A stretch of 64,000 nucleotides of DNA from Batrachochytrium dendrobatidis JAM81 (GCF_000203795.2 NW_006281103.1:629658-693657), one strand, 5' to 3'; positions 1 through 12,413 are shown, counted from the first letter of the stretch. The notes: generated by a model from the sequence alone, not told the origin. Translations and numbers: made by a program.

Positions 1-1
1 G

Positions 2-193
2 CACATTCCAACTTCATTTCCTACTCCAGTTGCGAGCGATTTCTTGTGCGAGAACCTCAGCAGAATCAAGACCGTGTGGGTGCTAGACAACAAGAAGGCC
101 TGTCGAATTGTCATTGATGCCATCCTAACAGAAGTCTTATTGGCTGAAGCGAATGACAACCTGTTTGGTTTATACAACATAATAATTGATTAA
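2..193 (+). pseudogene. 3' fragment of an unrecognised gene, tail replaced by a repeat
   Basis: An open frame runs from the window edge (codon phase starting at base 2) to a TAA at 191-193. It includes the stretch KTVWVLDNKKACRIVIDA, which looks like genuine protein. The last ten codons come from a repeat that begins at about 162 and recurs at 2641-2871, so the natural C-terminus was probably lost when the element inserted or recombined here. I do not recognise the family with confidence. Alternatively this is a living gene that recruited a stop codon from the element. The 5' part lies outside the window. Confidence 0.4.
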
Positions 194-391
194 ACAAGTG
201 TGGGATTTACTGACATTGTGATGCAGACATTTGTTCAGTTATACAACATGAGCGTGGATAAAGATTAGTGAATTGTCAATGAATTCAAAAACAATCTTGT
301 CGAGTAGATTTGATGGAGACTGGCACTGTCATTGCATAAACGGCTGGTTATTGTGCACAGAATCCCTTGTCCTGTTTTGGGTGAGCACGCC
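162..391. mobile_element. Right half of a TIR element, copy 1
   Basis: About 230 bp nearly identical to 2641-2871, differing at only a handful of positions. Only the right half of the element is present; the match starts abruptly inside the open frame at the left edge. The right end (GTGAGCACG) is a decayed form of the GTGAATACGG end seen at 2860-2872. Confidence 0.75.
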
Positions 392-549
392 CGTAAAAGT
401 ATCACAATCTAGTACATTTTATCCGATCATCCTTCCTTATTTTCAAGCAACCCTAAAATCATACATACACTTGCTCGAGTCAGAGATTGTTTTATCAGGT
501 TTATTGTAAATTGAAAGAGTCGCTTGGACTGGATAGTTGTAAAAAATGA

Positions 550-1104
550 TCAAGCAGAAATATAACTAGGTGGTGGGGTACATCTCACACGCTGGTGAGA
601 AGCATAAGGTGATTGACGTCCTCGACCAAGGAGTTTTGGCACGCCGTTCATCAGTAAAAAAGATGATGGAGAAGGTGGAGGAGATGGAATTCCGGATCTC
701 GACCTGGTAGGAATAAATCCTGACATGCTTTTGCTGCAGCCTGAGCTGGAATCCAATGAATTGAAAGCAGTGATGCCCTCTGATATGCCAGAGGATGATT
801 CGTCTGACACGATCCATTCTTCCAGATAGTTCACGCTCTGGGAAGTCGGTTTTAGCATAGATGCAGAGTAGGATCCGCTAGATGACGATGTGGCAGAGTA
901 AGATGAATGAGTTGATGAAGATGACGACATTTTAATTGCAGTTGGCATGCATTCAGAAGCGTGATAACCATCAGTGTCAGTAAAATTGTGGCTTGATTGA
1001 TCGTCCATCAGGAAATCTTGAAACTGGCAAGATAGAGAGCAGTAAATGTAGCTTGAAGCAATACGCTTCTCGCAAGTCATGCACCATCCAACGTGGTAGT
1101 CCAT
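550..1104 (-). CDS. Ecl1-family zinc-binding life-span regulatory protein
   Basis: This 184-residue protein opens with a short Cys cluster, CMTCEKR then YCSLSCQFQDF, within its first 35 residues. That matches the N-terminal zinc-binding motif of the fungal Ecl1/Ecl2/Ecl3 (life-span regulatory factor) family, small proteins that extend chronological life span and respond to zinc, sulphur or nitrogen starvation. The rest is low-complexity and Ser-rich with a Pro-rich patch (IPSPPPSPSS), also typical of the family. I start at the ATG at 1104, which puts the Cys motif close to the N-terminus; the TTG at 1113 is not a likely start. It is a single exon. No other gene is seen until 3317. The assignment rests on the Cys motif and protein architecture, so the family is likely but the specific paralogue is unknown. 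Confidence 0.65.
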   Translation of the reverse strand: MDYHVGWCMTCEKRIASSYIYCSLSCQFQDFLMDDQSSHNFTDTDGYHASECMPTAIKMSSSSSTHSSYSATSSSSGSYSASMLKPTSQSVNYLEEWIVSDESSSGISEGITAFNSLDSSSGCSKSMSGFIPTRSRSGIPSPPPSPSSFLLMNGVPKLLGRGRQSPYASHQRVRCTPPPSYISA

Positions 1105-2334
1105 GTTAGGCAAAGTTGATTGGATAAAAAATAGTATTGAAAGAAAGCTTGAAATCCGCAGTAGTCGAGCAGATTTAAAAAGCGGTCAAAGTAGTAGCAA
1201 AAAACAAACGAGATTCAGCGAGGCAGTGATGTTAGATTTGAAGAAATTTCCGTAAAAAGTAGTGCGATAGAGGTGGGGCCGAATGTGGCAAGAGAAGTAT
1301 CTCCAAATCCCAGTTTAGTCGTATTGCTCAAAAGGCGGTGGATAGGTAGTACTAGTATCGCTTGTAGCAGATGTTTCCACAAAGTTCCGAGGTGTCGGTG
1401 TAAGAGTGGAGTAAGAGGACAGAGAGAAGGTGAATTCTGTTGATTGTTGAATTTTGAAAGATTGAAAGGGGTGACTTTGGGTAAGATAGGTAATTGGAAA
1501 GAGTATGGAATGGAAGTTTGCAAGGTAGAAATGAGCAACAATCCAGTTAGTTATTGGAGAAGTAGGTTGTGATGGAAGCAGACGAGTAACTGATGAAAAA
1601 AGCGTAAGCAAATGTGGTTGCTGTTGCGTAGAGGAAAAGGAAGACCAACACGGTTTGCTTTTATAGTTTTGGCTGCTGTAAAATCAGAATCGTGTCATTT
1701 TCGGATTCAAACGAATCTAGCGAGTGGTGGCCCTTATCTAAAGCACTTGAATCTCGCTTGCTCCACTACGATTGTTGTGTTTGACTCCATCATGAATATA
1801 TGAGCACTACTTGGCTCATTAGTATCGTACTATTCGTCATTCTGTAATGAGTAGTGTCATGATGTTTATGCTGCAATGGATATTATGCCATAATGCTGCA
1901 ATGCTGACCATTTTGGCATAGCATATTTGAAGGGTGTTCAGTGACTCGACGGTTACACCATTCTCCGCTCTAAAGGCGTATAAGCACTACTAAGCACGCC
2001 ATTTTTTATTCTGAACCAAATCAATGGCTTTGAATATTAGCCAATCGTGGTGCAAAAAATAAAATACCTTTTATCTAAATGGTGGGCTTGTCTTCAAACA
2101 TAGATCATTAAAAGCTGAGATAGGCCTCGTTAGACTCGCCTCACCAACCTACTTTGCTAGCATGGTTGGTATATCCAACGCATGCATTATTGGCAGTAGT
2201 ATGAAATTGTAGATGATGGGCATTTCAAATGAACAACCCCACCAATCTATCATGGTACATTCTGGATACTATTATACAAGACTCGCAACTATCCTTGAAT
2301 GATCTACTAGTGTCAAGGTTCTAATAGCAGATAA
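1105..2334. other. Intergenic region without a supported gene
   Basis: The stretch holds only short frames without domain content. Around 1870-1920 there is a small local duplication (ATGCTGCAATG twice, with the inverted ATTATGCCATAAT between). No tRNA fold was noticed. Confidence 0.5.
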
Positions 2335-2872
2335 TTACAACCGTATTCACATAAATGGAACACTTCAATAGACACAACATCCATCATACGATGCATACAA
2401 TCAATCTATAATTTGAACCTCCCTTTCTACTCTTGGCATAGCTTTACATTACACGATCACCAGATTCATCATTGCAATTCACATGTCAAACCCAACTATT
2501 GTGATACTGCCAGTACAATTGTACACACTCCTTTTTGTGTATCCTAATATCAAATGTGTTTGTGATCTAGTTCAAGAGAACAATGATTGCATGTTTCAGG
2601 ATGCGGCTGTTATCTCCATGCCAACCACCCAATGCCATAATGTTTGGTTTATACAACATAATAATTGATTAAACAAGTGTGGGATTTACTGACATTGTGA
2701 TGCAGACATTTGTTCAGTTATACAACATGAGCGTGGAGAAAGATTAGTGAATTGTCAATGAATTCAAAAACAATCCTGTTGAGTAGATTTGATGGAGATT
2801 GACACTGTCATTGCATAAACGGCTGGTTATTGTGCACAGAATCCCTTGTCCTATTTTGGGTGAATACGGTGA
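2335..2872. mobile_element. Complete MITE-like TIR element, copy 2
   Basis: The left end reads ACCGTATTCACATAAATGG (2341-2359). The reverse complement of the right end reads ACCGTATTCACCCAAAATAG, so the element has terminal inverted repeats. The interior shares blocks with 49376-49760 and 60650-60880, and the right half is duplicated at 162-391. It has no transposase frame, so it is non-autonomous. It lies between the Ecl1 gene and the 3' end of the UNC13-like gene. Confidence 0.7.
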
Positions 2873-3316
2873 TGGACACATCTATGTAGAATACTTTCCT
2901 CGGGTATAAATTGTATTGACCAATCAAATCTTTGGGTAGCCAGGCGTGTATTCAATAATGATAATAACACGTTGCTAAATTCTACGGCACTTTGAACTAT
3001 CTTGAATTCCATTAGATTTGCTGGTCGAGGTTTTAAAACTTTACAGATTAAATTATTCAATCAAACAATCTCGGCTTTTGCTGTGAATGTACGTTTCATT
3101 ACTGATCCTGATTGAAGTTTTTAGCTTGGAAACGAACCAAAAGCAAGACTCGCTTGATTCAACAATAATCTCACCAATGCATATATTGGCACAGTAAATA
3201 GCATTATTATTAAAATCTTAATTCATATTTCCCATCCCGACAACTAAATTGAATTGATTTGTGTATATTGTTATTGTATGTACCATTTGATAAACTAACA
3301 GCATAGCTAGAAAGGA

Positions 3317-6300
3317 TCATTTTCGAGACATCTCCCTTTGTTTCATAAGCTGATCGTCAACCCAGGCTTTACCTTCATCTCTCCATCCAGAAACTGAAGC
3401 GTTTGCTCCTTCATCCCTTTCAAACCGAAACCGGATCAATCTCAAGATCAGCCCACAATCTCGTCCAGAGTTAGCAGAGACTTCGTACTCTCGCTTTAGT
3501 ACCGTCAATTCGTTAAAGTAGCATTCGTTTAGATGCGAGATATCTACATACTTGCGTGTATCCAACACACTCATTGGAAGTCCCATTCCCTGCCCATCTG
3601 CATGGAAAAAGTCACGTAGAATACTGAGTGACCACTTTAAGAGCGATACTTGGCGTCGATTAAGAACGCGACGAGTGGATTCAATTTGACCATAAAGTCC
3701 TGGAACCAGCACGCTTTCAATAACAACTAAAGCATCTTCCCAGGCTCGCTTGATAACCTCCTGTGCCATGGGAGGGGATAGTAACGAACATAGAATCTCA
3801 AGATTTTTGTTGAGATAGTCCATCAAAGGTGCAAGATATACATCCGTATCAAGCTCTGTTACAGATGTATCAATACTTGCACCTGCTGCCGTAAGATTAC
3901 TATACTGCACTGCCGTAGTAAGCGATGAAAAAAATCCTGCCTTGACCGGAACAGCCTCTAAATCCTTTAAAGCCTTGGATATAACTTCTTTGATATATGG
4001 TGATATTTTTGCTACAACAGAGCGAAGGAAATCATCCCGAGTTCGAATGAGTCGTTCGTTGGTTCGACGAAACCAAAACGCTACATCTTCCTGCTCTCCT
4101 TCCATTGTCAGTCTCAGCAGCAATCTCCCCTGTGGTTCCAACTCAACAAATATATCATGTGTCTGATTATCAACCAACTTGCGTCGCAATCTTGTTCTTG
4201 AAGACAAATCAATTAAAGCTGTGCCAATTAGTTCGTCAAAAGTAATTAAATTGCGTGACCAGCACTGAATTTCCAACTGAGATATGGGTGGGAAAATAAT
4301 TTGAAATGTTTCATCCCATGTGGGGTTCACTGTGTCCTGAATAACACGAGTACGAAGCAGTTCACAACTACTTCCAGTTAAAGTAGTTGGTGCAGGTGGA
4401 GTAGGCGGAGCAGATTCTTGATTAGATGGGCTATTTTGTGACTTGGATCGGGTTGTTTTCAATGCTGATGTGTCCAACGCGGGTGGTGGTACCACTGTTC
4501 CTTCCGGTACACGCACAATAATATACGGACTAGACATACCGTACTTGTTGATTGGCTTAATGTTTTCAGCAAAAGATGCATGAATTTTAAATGCACCCGT
4601 AATTAGCTCTTCCTGATCACCAGCGGCCGTTGGAGTCTTTGCCCCAGCACCAGCGATCGCTGCCAATGGGTTTTTGCCTCCACGTCGCGTAGGTGCCATA
4701 CTTTTACGATGATCTGAAACTGTTTTTGTGATTGCAGCAACATTCATCATGCGATACATATCACGCAACTTGGACATGGCATACTCGATATTTCGCAGTT
4801 TAACGCAAGAGTCGTGTTGGATATCTTTGGGAGCAGTTGACCGCCCACCAAGAAGATTCAAAGCAAACGCATTCATGGCTCCGGCAGCGGTTGTAGGTCC
4901 GTCTGAAGCACGCTTTAGTTCACCAATAGCAATAGCATCACAATACTGTTCAATAGCCTTGTTGACTGTCTTGGCAAAGGATTGGAAAAAAACAGCATTT
5001 TCCAGTGGGTCGCTCCATCCAAGATCTGTAATAAACTCCAATTCGGAATAAATGGCTGAAAAAATATCTGTCACAGACGATGAATGTGGCGGGAATCCAT
5101 CTTCTGTAGCACCATCGTTTGGTTCAAATGTATCCGCTTTAACAGCATTTGACACCCATTCAACTGTCTTGTCCTGCAGTTTGTCTAGCCACTTCATCAT
5201 AAAAGGAGAAAACCATCGCTCGGCATTAAACCCAGCATTAATGGAAAGACTCTTTAGTCCTGGAACCAATTTGGCATATCGCTCATGCATGACTTTAACT
5301 TTCTTATACAGCTCAAATACAAGCTTGGATGCACTCTCAACCGCATTTTGCGATGCCAGCAATTCACTAGCATCCTCTAGAGTCAGTACAAAATACTTTA
5401 GGTGGTTTTCAGCAGTGAGCCGGACAATATCCAGCTCATTGGAAAATGAGCTCTGAAAATATTTGTTGTCAATCTCTATTTCTTCGGATACAAGCTCAGC
5501 TAGTCGATTGATACCCTCAACAACACTTTCAACATCAGAGTCATCTAATGGAGCTGTATGCTCACGGAACCGTTGAAATTTGACAATGAGGGCCTCGAGT
5601 AGCATTTGACGCAGCTCTTCACGAAATGAGGCGTGCATTTCTGGGTGAGCCTGCCTAAATAGTGGTGATTTCTGAATCATGCGCAAAATTAAAATACTTG
5701 TCTCTAGTGCACGAGCTGGTCGGTTTTTTGGAAAGAATTCCTTGTATTTGGTAACTTGAGTTTGAAAATGATCCTGAAGATCCTGCAGTAGTCCAACAAA
5801 CATTGGATGTTCAGGTGTGGGAACCCATCCTTCACGCTTGACATTGGCAAACAAAATCTCAAACGCTTTGAGAATTTCTGTCACAGGAACTTGGTCTGTC
5901 TTGTACTTTTCCAGCAACAACTGCATATATAGCATTACTTGAACCGACTCTCCAACGCCCCATACTCGAGACAAAATTCTCAGCATAGTAACAGATTCTT
6001 CAGATAATACGTCTTGGTCGGATTGTGGTGGAGGTGGGCCAACACCTGAATTCGGAGGTTGATTGTTCTGGTTGGAATGCAAGTCCAACAGTAAGCTACT
6101 CCGCAAAAGTGTGCGATACAGCGCCTTTCCACTTAATCGGCACGAATTCAAATGTTGTTGGAACTGTTCAAATGTTTGAGGTTTGTCCGGCTGACCTCCA
6201 TTCGGCCGACGATTGTTATCATCCTTGTCAATTGCAGCTTCAAGAAGAATCTTGCCACCAACATATTTATCCTTGTTTTTAGCGTCTCGAGGCTCAAGAC

Positions 6301-9013
6301 GAATCCACATTGAGATGTATCCTTCCCGTGCACTTCGCGTAATGACATCACTGATATTGACTTTGGCAATACCTAAAAACTGGTCCTTGAGTGAATCCCA
6401 CACCTCTACATGAATTTTGTCTGTCAAATTATGAACATCAAAGTTGAGATGCTGATTCCAAGTTGGGTTTGTTGTACCCTGCACCACTTCGGTTTTCCAA
6501 ATAGTTGTCTCGGGAGCATGTTTACTCTTTTTTCGACCAGACAAATCACCAAACTCGATAGAGCAATAGGCGTCTCGAGATCTGCCTTCTTTGGCAATAA
6601 GTCCGCAAGCCTGGACCACTTTGAAAAATAACTTGATTTCTGTTTGAGGAACTTCACCAGGTTTTCCCTGGGGTTTCAAAAATCGAAGTTTAAGTACGTT
6701 CACCAGTACTTTTTGCAATGAAACGTTCATATTCATCCGCCATGACTGATATGCATCTGGGGATGTAAAGTCATCTGGAATCGGGGTAACTGTTGGATCA
6801 CTGCGCAGTGTACTAATCAAAGCTCGAATATAGTCGGAAACAACCAAAGCTTCGTTGATGGGTGAACGGGAAAGAAGCATAAACTCGCGAGTATCAGACC
6901 CACGTCGCTCGCGATCGGCTTGAATTCGTTTTTGGCGCTCAGCAGCAACACGCACAAGCTCTTGACGATCAGCTTCGCGCTGTTCGGATTTCAAGTTTTC
7001 CAGTTCACGACGCTGACGCTCCATTTCTTTTCGCTCCTTTTCCTGCATGACAGAATCTTGACCTTTGTCACTATCAGGTTGAGCAGCTGAAGGAGAGGAT
7101 GGCCTACCAGCAAAACGATTTGCACGTTGGGAAGCAGAGTCTCGATCAGTAGCTGGAGAAGAATCTATATCTTCTGGTCGGTTCTGTGCAGAACGATAGC
7201 TAGGCCTAGGTGATTCCCTGTCTCGATCCACAACTCTAGAACGAGAAAGCCCCCTGCGCTCGTTAGGATCGGCAACATTCAAGTTAGGATCAGATCCAGA
7301 TCGTTGCCTATTTTCAGCACGAAGCGAAGAAGACCCATCCGTCCGCAATGGAGGAGGAGATCGCATGTTGTCTCTAAGACGACGATCAGTTCTACCAGCA
7401 GATGAAAAAGAGGTGCTCGTAGCAGAAGACCCACGCGGACTCATTGGACTTCTATCTGGAGTCGTTGAGCCAGGCGAACCGGCACTGCCAGAGTTTTTGT
7501 CCGAGTCAAAATCTGTTTTGCGTCTGGAATCCATAATTGCAGTAGAGCTTGTATTACGATCATTGAGACGATCAACAGAACGAGCACCCCCACTAGAAAC
7601 AGCAGATCTATCAGCTCGAGCAGCGTTTCCGTTTGAAAGAGCGGGGGACTCCATCAGTCTATCAATAGACTGACTTAGTCGATCATAGTCAGGCCCAACA
7701 GCACGTCTTGCATTACTACTTGATGAGATAGCCACTCTAGAGGAGGTAGGAGGAGGGCCGTGAGAATCAATGTCATCAAGGTCGCGTAGCATGCTGTCAA
7801 AGGCATCGGGGGTTGAGTTACTGGAAACTGCAGCACGGCCAGTAGAACCGGACGGCCTCATTGCATTACGGGAATCCAACCCAACGGAAGAGCCACTATT
7901 ATTAGAAGCTGCAGGACGCATCAGCAAAGGAGATTTCCGACTGCTAGAGGATGAGAGAGTAGATGATAATGGTTCGCGGTCGTCGCTTTTGGCTTGTGCA
8001 GTAGATGTTGTGATTGAGTTTGAAGAAATAGGACCACTTCGGTCTCTGTCAATACGACGCATTGAACGGTCTCTTATGGAAGACAAATCTGGAGATTTAG
8101 CAGAACGATCTCTTGTATCTATTTGATCAGACGAACGAAGGTCCTTGCTGCTCTCACCTCTTTCTGAACGATTATTATATGCAGGTGCTGATTCGGTGGA
8201 CAGGCCTCTAGACAAAGAGCGATCAGTTTTAGAGGAAGTGGTAGTAGATTGTAGTGATGCAGAAGTATTGATGGAGGGTGCACTATTGTTGTATTGTGGA
8301 TTGAAAAGAGTAGCCTTTGCACGGTCGGTGGGGGTTTTACTGGAATAAGAAAGGTCGTCTCTAGATCTAGTGATTCCAGAAGTGGTAGAGGTTGAAGGTA
8401 GATTAGCCGAGCCTTCGGTAGATTCAGGGGGTCGCTTCATATATATTCCAGCATCTGGATTGCGATAATAGTCGGAATGGTTCGCATTGGAGTTGCTGGT
8501 AGAGCGAGACTGAGAAGTTCCAGAAAGATTTGGAGAAAGGGCTCTGTTGGGTAATCTGGGATTATCGCCTCCAGATCTATCTCTGATATAGCCAGACTGT
8601 TTGTCTGATGAAGAGCCCGTGGGTCTACCAATATGTAGATAAAACAAGATGAAAGTATAAACCATTCATGAGAAGATTAGAACGATGGACCAAAAATCAG
8701 AATTTCAAATCATCAGCAAATCCCTTGCTATAGAATCCAAGCAAGTATGAAGTTGAATATTCACATAAATCAACATGTATTCCAATGCCAAAGAGGGAAT
8801 CAATCCTTTTGTACTTGAACCAGTGTCAAGACAAAAGACTCAGTAGTCATTCACATGGTAAGAATAGACCTACATATCTAAAGCAAGACCAGTAGAAGCA
8901 GCAGACAGTCCTGATGGTTGGGGATTGATGTTACGACGAGGTCTTGAGCGAGAGCGGGAGTTTGAGTCTGAGGGTGACCGACTCCTGTTGCTGCTGTAGT
9001 AAGGGTCAGCCAT
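3317..9013 (-). CDS. UNC-13/Munc13-like C2 and MHD domain protein
   Basis: Two exons: exon 1 is 9013-8874 and exon 2 is 8624-3317, with donor GTAGGT and acceptor TTGGTAG; phases join exactly to give 1,815 residues. The first ~560 residues are Ser/Arg/Asp-rich and disordered, followed by a charged helix (about 570-640). A C2 domain lies near residues 705-810 (DAYCSIEFGD, TTNPTWNQHLNF, WDSLKDQFLG), an MHD1-type region near 1090-1290, a second C2 near 1390-1520 (TVNPTWDETFQI) with a disordered insert, and an MHD2-type region near 1600-1740. This C2-MHD1-C2-MHD2 order is that of fungal UNC-13 relatives such as fission yeast Ync13, which tether vesicles or control exocytosis and endocytosis at the cell tip or division site. 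The long acidic-basic N-tail is unusual. The role is inferred from domain order. Confidence 0.85.
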
Positions 9014-9139
9014 TGAAGCAGTGTAGTGATGGCTGCAGTTGTATTAGTGCTCGCTTAAACTAGTTGCTTATCCACGGGTAAACTTGGCTTGATTCCCATT
9101 CATCACACTTTACTTTTTATCAAATTCAATATATATTCT

Positions 9140-11500
9140 TTATTCAACTAATGCTATGGCTGAATCATGCACTACAATCCCATTGTTCTTGATGATTCTC
9201 TTTGGGCTTAATGAGCCCTGTTTATCTTGATTGAAAGCTGCGTTCTTGGAATACGACCGTTCCAAGATCGCCAGCGGAACATCATCTTCTGAACTCAACT
9301 CTGATGTTGTGCTCTTGTTCGACATGGAATACTCGCATTCCTTTTCTAGATATCTCCTTTTCTCTTTCTTGTTCATGTTTATTGGCTCTTGCTGCAGATT
9401 CGGCAATAGCTGTTTGGTTGTGTGGCGGTTTGATTGTGATTTCATCACCTGCAGAATAGATGCTTTGGGTTCTGTCTCGGTTGCGTGTAGGAATCCTATT
9501 GGTCCTTTCGTTGTTACACAGTTTTTATCTATTTGATATTCTGTGTTATACTTTGAACTTGCCCGTGGGGTTGCATCAGACAATAACGATCCATCCAATT
9601 TCGATTTAAGCGATCGTATCTGTCCATCACTGTTACTACGTGTGAGCATATAATTGTCATTCTCTACACCAGAAAACGCCAAGTTGTGTTGGATTTTACT
9701 TTTAGCCTTCAACGTATTCCCCGTTGCATTTGCACATCGTTGCAGTGTTTCTGCTTTGCATGGGATTGAGTTGGGTCCAGAGTCTTTCAATTCTGCTTCC
9801 CAATCCAGTTCTGACATGCTTGACGACCCATGCAGATTCTTTGTTTGGCCATGAACTTTTTTAAACAACTTCAATAAATGAACATTTTTAGCTTTAGCTG
9901 GCACTGGAGCCACTCCACGAGAAGACTTTGTAGAGTGTATTGTTCCACTATTGCTTCCACTAGCACTCATTTCTAAAAATAATTCCTTGGCCGAGTTTGA
10001 AATCAGTTTGTCGGACAAGACTGTTTGTGTAACAATATCTCCAAATGGCTGCTCTTCGATTCGAATAACAGATGACATGGGTGTAGCAGGACTTGCATGC
10101 ACGTCAGAAGTAATTGTTCCAAGACGGCTATGTGTTCCTCCACTTCCAATCGTGCTCGGCGTTGTACAAGCAGTACGATCCGTAGTTGGAGTTTTCATTG
10201 TCCCGTTCAACCCATTTGGAAATAGACTGGCACCAACACCCGATCCCAAATCAATCCCATCTGCTTGATCAAACTGTCGATGTGCAGTCAGCACATCCAT
10301 AATATCCTGCTCACCATCAGCAGAAGATGAAATGGATGTACGAAAATCAATGGCTTTGCTAGTTCGATCTGCTAAATGCTTGATGAGATCCAACCGTTTT
10401 TGAGCCTGTGGATGATATAAAGGAATTTCGCTTTCTGGCCGTGTATCTTGTGTCAGGATGGGCAGTCTTGCTTGAGGATTTACTTGACCATATAAAGGTG
10501 CTAAAGAAACATCATGACTTTGAATAGACCCAAAAGAGTTTGATGAAACCGACTCCATGTCAAGATTATCTTTGATAGAAACCGTCAAGCTTTCCGCAGC
10601 TGCACTGACTGATCCATTAGTATCGTATAGATTGGTAGAAATAGGATTGCATTCGAAGCTATTTGGACTGTCATTTGGGCTCAAATCATTGGAATCAATT
10701 ACTCCTGCAGCCATTAAAGTCGCTTCTGGATGGAATTCATGAGGATTTGGAATAGAGGTTGTACTGTTCAACATAGAGGGTGAATACCCATTGCTACTCC
10801 TAAGAGTTGCTTTTTGGCTAATGGTTCGAGAAAGAGATATCATTAATTCATTGTGAGAGCTTGCTTTTGATCGAATAGTGTTGGATCGTATGAGTCGGCT
10901 TAGCGTTGCCAAAGTTTGATTATCAAAACTTGCTTTTAAGATGCCTTCTGTATTGCGATTCAAGGTCGAACATTTGTTTGAATATGAGCAGGATTCCTGA
11001 GTAGACGAACATTGTATTGCAGACCTTTCAGATAAACTATTGGATGCTCCGTTTATTTCTGTGGGTTGAGTCGGACCACGCACAGGGTATGTTTCTGACT
11101 GGGGTGGACAAGCTTGAGGCGATTTCTTGATTGTCTGTGACGGCGATGATGGTTCAAATTGGTTTGGCACAGGCACGGCAGTCAGCGCATATCTTTTAGT
11201 ATTATCGACGAGCTTGGCTCTAGCCATGCTCCGCTGGCCTGTCTCAATATCCCGTGGCATTGTCTCGCCTCTTCGTTTTACCATCTCAGCTGCAGCCATT
11301 GATGACGATCGAACCGTTACTGGCGTAGTGAGTTTATTTGACAAGACAGCTTTAGTGGAAAGCATCGACTGCCTTTTGCTTACACACCATTTAAACGCTA
11401 TCACTAGAACAGTTATAGCCATCATTGATAGGATTGCGATCAGGCATATAGCGCCCCATGTATGCAATCCCAGAATTGATGCTGGTAATGTGAACTGCAT
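9140..11500 (-). CDS. Orphan single-pass membrane protein with long Ser/Thr-rich cytosolic tail
   Basis: This is a 786-residue single-exon frame starting at the ATG at 11500. One strong hydrophobic segment covers about residues 15-38 (AICLIAILSMMAITVLVIAF), followed directly by the basic KWCVSKRQ, which predicts N-out/C-in topology with a signal anchor. The remaining ~745 residues are polar and low in complexity, with many Ser, Thr and Asn, and look disordered. I recognise no domain. Possible roles such as a cell-surface adaptor or sensor tail are speculation. The length of the frame without a stop and its regular codon usage support it being a real gene. It is transcribed toward the UNC13-like gene, 127 bp upstream of that gene's first exon. 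Confidence 0.7.
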   Translation of the reverse strand: MQFTLPASILGLHTWGAICLIAILSMMAITVLVIAFKWCVSKRQSMLSTKAVLSNKLTTPVTVRSSSMAAAEMVKRRGETMPRDIETGQRSMARAKLVDNTKRYALTAVPVPNQFEPSSPSQTIKKSPQACPPQSETYPVRGPTQPTEINGASNSLSERSAIQCSSTQESCSYSNKCSTLNRNTEGILKASFDNQTLATLSRLIRSNTIRSKASSHNELMISLSRTISQKATLRSSNGYSPSMLNSTTSIPNPHEFHPEATLMAAGVIDSNDLSPNDSPNSFECNPISTNLYDTNGSVSAAAESLTVSIKDNLDMESVSSNSFGSIQSHDVSLAPLYGQVNPQARLPILTQDTRPESEIPLYHPQAQKRLDLIKHLADRTSKAIDFRTSISSSADGEQDIMDVLTAHRQFDQADGIDLGSGVGASLFPNGLNGTMKTPTTDRTACTTPSTIGSGGTHSRLGTITSDVHASPATPMSSVIRIEEQPFGDIVTQTVLSDKLISNSAKELFLEMSASGSNSGTIHSTKSSRGVAPVPAKAKNVHLLKLFKKVHGQTKNLHGSSSMSELDWEAELKDSGPNSIPCKAETLQRCANATGNTLKAKSKIQHNLAFSGVENDNYMLTRSNSDGQIRSLKSKLDGSLLSDATPRASSKYNTEYQIDKNCVTTKGPIGFLHATETEPKASILQVMKSQSNRHTTKQLLPNLQQEPINMNKKEKRRYLEKECEYSMSNKSTTSELSSEDDVPLAILERSYSKNAAFNQDKQGSLSPKRIIKNNGIVVHDSAIALVE

Positions 11501-12413
11501 GAAATTTCAAGTGTAGATTAATTGAATAAACGCAGAAACCAAACGAGTATAAACTATTCAGGTTGAAGTTCAACGTCAAATCAATGTCAGACCAAATAGA
11601 ATGTTAGAGGTGAAAGTAGCTGCGGTTAAGGTAATGGGATAGAAAACCATTTAAAAACTTGATTCATTTTTTCTATTATCTCTAGTACTGCAAATGGGCT
11701 TAAGTTTAACCTCCCTCACATCAGGGTGGAATATTTTGCTTGATTACTTGACGCGGCCTGAAAGAGCAAATGGATTTGGAAGGGCTACATGGCCTGCTCG
11801 CTTGGGAGGTTGATCAAAACAGACAAAATAGGGATTGAATGCTAAAAGGGGCAGAAGAATCAGCATAAGGACTGTATATGAAGCTATCGATTTGAAGAGA
11901 AATAGGACCAATACACGTTACAAGAATGCCCTTTAAATTGCTAAAAGTATTTCTAAAGGGCGAAAAATCAATAGTCTGTATAGCAATGAATATAGCTGAA
12001 CATGCCAGCCAAGTTGGATTTGAACAACCATACACATAATTATAATCTTCCATATTATCGTGCTGTGCTGAAACACTTGATGCAGCTGATTGATGGAATG
12101 GTTGGCTGCATTTGCATGCGGTATTATGGCGTAACACCTTTAGACAAGATCCAAATGTTCTTTGTGATATTGATTTCTAGCTTCAAAGCAATATTTTGAA
12201 ATGTGTAAATAGTAATAAACTAGTGCTGCAGAACTTGGTCCGATTGGCTATTCCATGTGAATGAAAATGGCAGCGAATCCTTTCCGGTTTATAGGTTTGA
12301 TTTTACGCCAAATCCAAAATTTGACAGCAATTTGTTGGTAAATGCATTTTGCATGCATACAGTGCAAGTGTTGGATCAGACAGTCTAGCTGACATTGCTA
12401 CAGAATACCGTGC
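11501..12413. promoter_or_regulatory. Divergent intergenic region
   Basis: About 0.9 kb separates the orphan membrane protein (minus) from the PPR gene (plus), so it must hold both promoters. Only short unsupported frames occur. I see no clear TATA box or repeat. Confidence 0.4.

Noticed and set aside
1215..1803. Overlapping frames of 60-108 codons in the Ecl1 upstream region
   Set aside because: Several frames overlap on both strands without any protein-like pattern; likely the 5' region of the Ecl1 gene.
2483..2668. 61-codon frame in the element at 2335-2872
   Set aside because: Not preserved in related copies; the element is non-autonomous.
7365..8348. Plus-strand frames of 67-118 codons inside the UNC13-like gene
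   Set aside because: Antisense shadows of the Ser/Arg-rich coding region caused by its codon composition.
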